A DNA stretch of 17,294 nucleotides from contig CAMHPW010000009.1 of assembly GCA_946187095.1 (NCBI GenBank), positions 1 through 17,294 on the forward strand, read 5' to 3'. Source of the stretch: an uncultured Clostridia bacterium. Its GTDB lineage: Bacteria > Bacillota > Clostridia > Oscillospirales > Acutalibacteraceae. The first letter of the stretch is position 1, and each line of letters opens with the position of its first letter. The notes beneath the pieces are model-generated. The model saw only the letters and a program-made list of their open reading frames with translations, made no database searches and was not told where the DNA came from. The position numbers and the translations under genes were made by a program. This document shows positions 15,877 to 17,294 of this stretch, piece after piece.

Positions 15877-16509
15877 TCAGTGAGCTTTAACTCTTTTTTT
15901 TCTGAGCAGAAGGATAATGGGAATGTATGTTACGACAGGGAGTAAAATACCGACATACTGATATTCCGACTGCACGAGCAGATTATATATAGCGTGATAG
16001 ATGATTGCCGCACTCAAAAGGGCAAACGTACCGCAATAAAAGAATTTATGGCGTTTTTTGATGTATGAAATACCCCAGCCGACCATTACGGTACATATAC
16101 CATGAACCAGACCGGATCCGAATACTCTGACCAATGCCCAAACAATCGTCACATTTTCTACGTTCTGTGTCAGAATAACCACATTTTCGAGCAGGGCAAA
16201 ACCAACACCCACAGCAAACGCATTGGGAATCAGAATATGACGGTCATCCGATATCACAATTGCAAAATAGAGAATCGGCAGCATCTTGACAATTTCTTCT
16301 GTAACAGGTGTGATCGTCGTCGTGACATAAAACATTTCGTTGTGGAACATCTCTAAAAAGATATTGTTAAACTCCGAAACGAACAGACAGGAAGATATGC
16401 CTACGATCATAAAAATTATAAGGCGACGCAGTTTCCTTTCCATCAGAGGCAGCATAAGGGCAAGAGATACTGCCATGCAGATAAAGTCGATATATGTCAG
16501 GTTGTCCAT
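15877..16509 (-). CDS. PrsW-like intramembrane metalloprotease
   Basis: The ATG at 16509 is chosen because AAAGGGG lies 8 bases upstream; the frame is open further up, but that stretch is antisense-like and Cys/Ser-rich. The product is 210 residues with about seven membrane segments. The four motifs of the PrsW (M82) family appear in order: EEIVK (71-75), FALLEN (104-109), H136 in GLVHG, and HAIYN (172-176). Family role: in Bacillus, PrsW makes the first cut in the anti-sigma factor RsiW. Other members have unknown targets. It overlaps the upstream membrane-protein gene by 13 bases and precedes the giant surface-protein gene. A role in controlling or processing the surface proteins is only an inference; no anti-sigma factor is visible here. 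Confidence 0.78.
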   Translation of the reverse strand: MDNLTYIDFICMAVSLALMLPLMERKLRRLIIFMIVGISSCLFVSEFNNIFLEMFHNEMFYVTTTITPVTEEIVKMLPILYFAIVISDDRHILIPNAFAVGVGFALLENVVILTQNVENVTIVWALVRVFGSGLVHGICTVMVGWGISYIKKRHKFFYCGTFALLSAAIIYHAIYNLLVQSEYQYVGILLPVVTYIPIILLLRKKRVKAH

Positions 16510-17054
16510 TTTTTCATACCCCTTTCCAGAACAGGAATGAATGCGATCAGTACGGCACATTCCAGAACACATACAGTAATGGGACCGTAAGCCGGAAGTT
16601 CCAGACACTCCACAATTACTTCCATCAGACACAGAGCTGCATAAACAAGTGCAAGCAGATTATAGCTGCGTATTGATTTGATCAGACCAACTCCCACATC
16701 TTCAATGATAAGATGTTTGAGGTGATAATAGGATGCCATAGCCAAAAACAATGCTTCTATACCTCCCCAAACAGTCGCTTCATTGAAACCGTATACTGCA
16801 AAAATCACACACCAGAGTATTGCCACAGTGAGCGGTGCTGCCAGTGCAATAATTCTCGTTTTGCGGAACTTCGGAGAACCGTCGTCCACGATGGAATCCA
16901 TCTGTCCGAAGTTGGCACTGAAGAAAAAGAGAAAACTTCCGATAATGCCGAGCATTCCGACATTGAAGCCGTCGAAAAGTTCCCCGTTTACCAGATAAAG
17001 CAGCGTTGCAAAAAGCCGTCCGAGCATGGCACAGCCGACACCCAGAACGATCAT
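16497..17054 (-). CDS. multi-spanning membrane protein of unknown function
   Basis: 185 residues with about six hydrophobic segments, short charged loops (SIVDDGSPKFRKTR) and a basic end (RGMKKWTT). I recognise no family. The start is uncertain: the ATG at 17054 has no ribosome binding site, and the frame is open about 30 codons further upstream without any ATG, GTG or TTG before a stop. A TATAAT element on the same strand at 17085-17080 would place the transcript start about 20 bases before this ATG, which would give a very short leader. It ends inside the start of the PrsW-like gene (13-base overlap), so the two are probably translated together and may work as a pair. Confidence 0.7.
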   Translation of the reverse strand: MIVLGVGCAMLGRLFATLLYLVNGELFDGFNVGMLGIIGSFLFFFSANFGQMDSIVDDGSPKFRKTRIIALAAPLTVAILWCVIFAVYGFNEATVWGGIEALFLAMASYYHLKHLIIEDVGVGLIKSIRSYNLLALVYAALCLMEVIVECLELPAYGPITVCVLECAVLIAFIPVLERGMKKWTT

Positions 17055-17073
17055 ACGGACATACGATGGCAGA

Positions 17074-17099
17074 GTAAATATTATAGGCGATTGTAAAAT
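17074..17099 (-). promoter_or_regulatory. probable promoter of the leftward operon (inverted-repeat copy 1)
   Basis: Read on the - strand this is ATTTTACAATCGCCTATAAT followed by ATTTAC, with a perfect TATAAT -10 at 17085-17080. A -35 box is weak (TTCATT or TTTTGC upstream). It points to the membrane-protein gene at 17054. The same element occurs in opposite orientation at 17224-17249. A promoter is inferred from sequence alone. Confidence 0.45.
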
Positions 17100-17190
17100 G
17101 CAAAATGAAAAATTGGCTTGAATAGTGGCTTTTTAAGCAGAAACACCACTTTGTGTGTTTAAAAGTGGAGAAAAAGTTTCTTTTCAGCAC

Positions 17191-17223
17191 ATCAAAAATC
17201 CAGTTATAATGCGGATTTTTGAT
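17191..17223. other. AT-rich perfect inverted repeat (hairpin) between the divergent elements
   Basis: ATCAAAAATCC (17191-17201) and GGATTTTTGAT (17213-17223) are perfect 11-base arms around an 11-base spacer. The right arm abuts the rightward promoter-like element. A second, shorter perfect repeat, CCACTTT/AAAGTGG, lies at 17146-17152 and 17162-17168. They may be operators, a weak terminator or parts of a small palindromic element. Bases 17055-17294 contain no gene I can support. Confidence 0.5.
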
Positions 17224-17249
17224 ATTTTACAATCACCTATAAATATTAC
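17224..17249 (+). promoter_or_regulatory. probable rightward promoter (inverted-repeat copy 2)
   Basis: ATTTTACAATCACCTATAAA followed by TATTAC matches the leftward copy at 22 of 26 positions but points the other way. CCTATAAAT could act as a -10. AAAGGAG follows at 17251-17257, but the nearest ATG (17259) is too close and meets TAG after two codons. A gene starting at the ATG at 17284 or beyond the window edge is possible. Confidence 0.35.
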
Positions 17250-17294
17250 GAAAGGAGAATGGATTAGGGGTAATCATTCCTCTATGATAAGGGT

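Noticed and set aside
15859..15883. TCACTG/CAGTGA hairpin at the end of the PrsW-like gene as a terminator
   Set aside because: Only six paired bases, a 13-base loop and no T run on the - strand after it.
17259..17294. Start of a + strand gene after AAAGGAG
   Set aside because: The ATG at 17259 is too close to the ribosome site and meets TAG after two codons; the ATG at 17284 leaves only a few bases to judge.

Overview
The window looks like a chromosomal segment of a Gram-positive, Clostridia-type bacterium. The evidence is strong GGAG-type ribosome binding sites, a lipobox lipoprotein, signal peptides with C-terminal membrane anchors and no outer-membrane features, and a SpoIIE-type phosphatase with an STAS protein. 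A gut or rumen Ruminococcus-like organism is my best guess from the style of the proteins; no marker gene proves it. No rRNA, tRNA, CRISPR array, integrase or transposase was seen.

Layout. Bases 34-1654 (+ strand) hold a small lipoprotein, an alpha-acetolactate decarboxylase and a PAP2-type phosphatase, ending at a hairpin that can terminate both strands (1687-1731). All clear genes beyond it lie on the - strand, so they read from right to left. They begin near 17070, next to an AT-rich region with a pair of inverted copies of a promoter-like element (17074-17249). In order they are: a multi-spanning membrane protein (17054-16497); a PrsW-like membrane protease (16509-15877); a very large exported protein (about 15783-10269); a second exported protein with a central cluster of hydrophobic helices (10272-7999) and its probable continuation (8015-5847); a third exported, C-terminally anchored protein (5824-3761); a weak terminator; an STAS anti-sigma-antagonist-like protein (3667-3317); and a membrane-bound SpoIIE-type PP2C phosphatase (3291-1783).

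The centre of interest is the 12-kb block of large exported proteins. They share a recurring motif, an aromatic or Gly-rich strand with Tyr/Lys/Arg followed 4-15 residues later by (A/P)-I-T-(D/N)-(I/L). It resembles the repeat unit of MABP-type beta-prism domains. The largest protein then adds a Ser/Thr/Glu stalk of 13 units of 15 bp, two ricin-type lectin domains, GLUG repeats, a beta-repeat domain, a right-handed beta-helix and a C-terminal membrane anchor. This suggests a surface-attached, carbohydrate-binding or adhesive assembly. Tight spacing (a 4-base ATGA overlap and a 22-base gap) suggests the block is one operon.

This block is also where the reading frame is damaged. The giant gene is split by two -1 frameshifts, an in-frame TAG exactly at a conserved Trp codon, and an in-frame TGA. 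The second protein is split by a +1 shift, and the third carries an in-frame TAG in its N-terminal module. Most flanking genes look intact. The three explanations are pseudogene decay, homopolymer or base errors in the sequence, and recoding. Genetic-code change is unlikely because TAG and TGA end normal genes in the same window. Raw reads and close homologues would decide.
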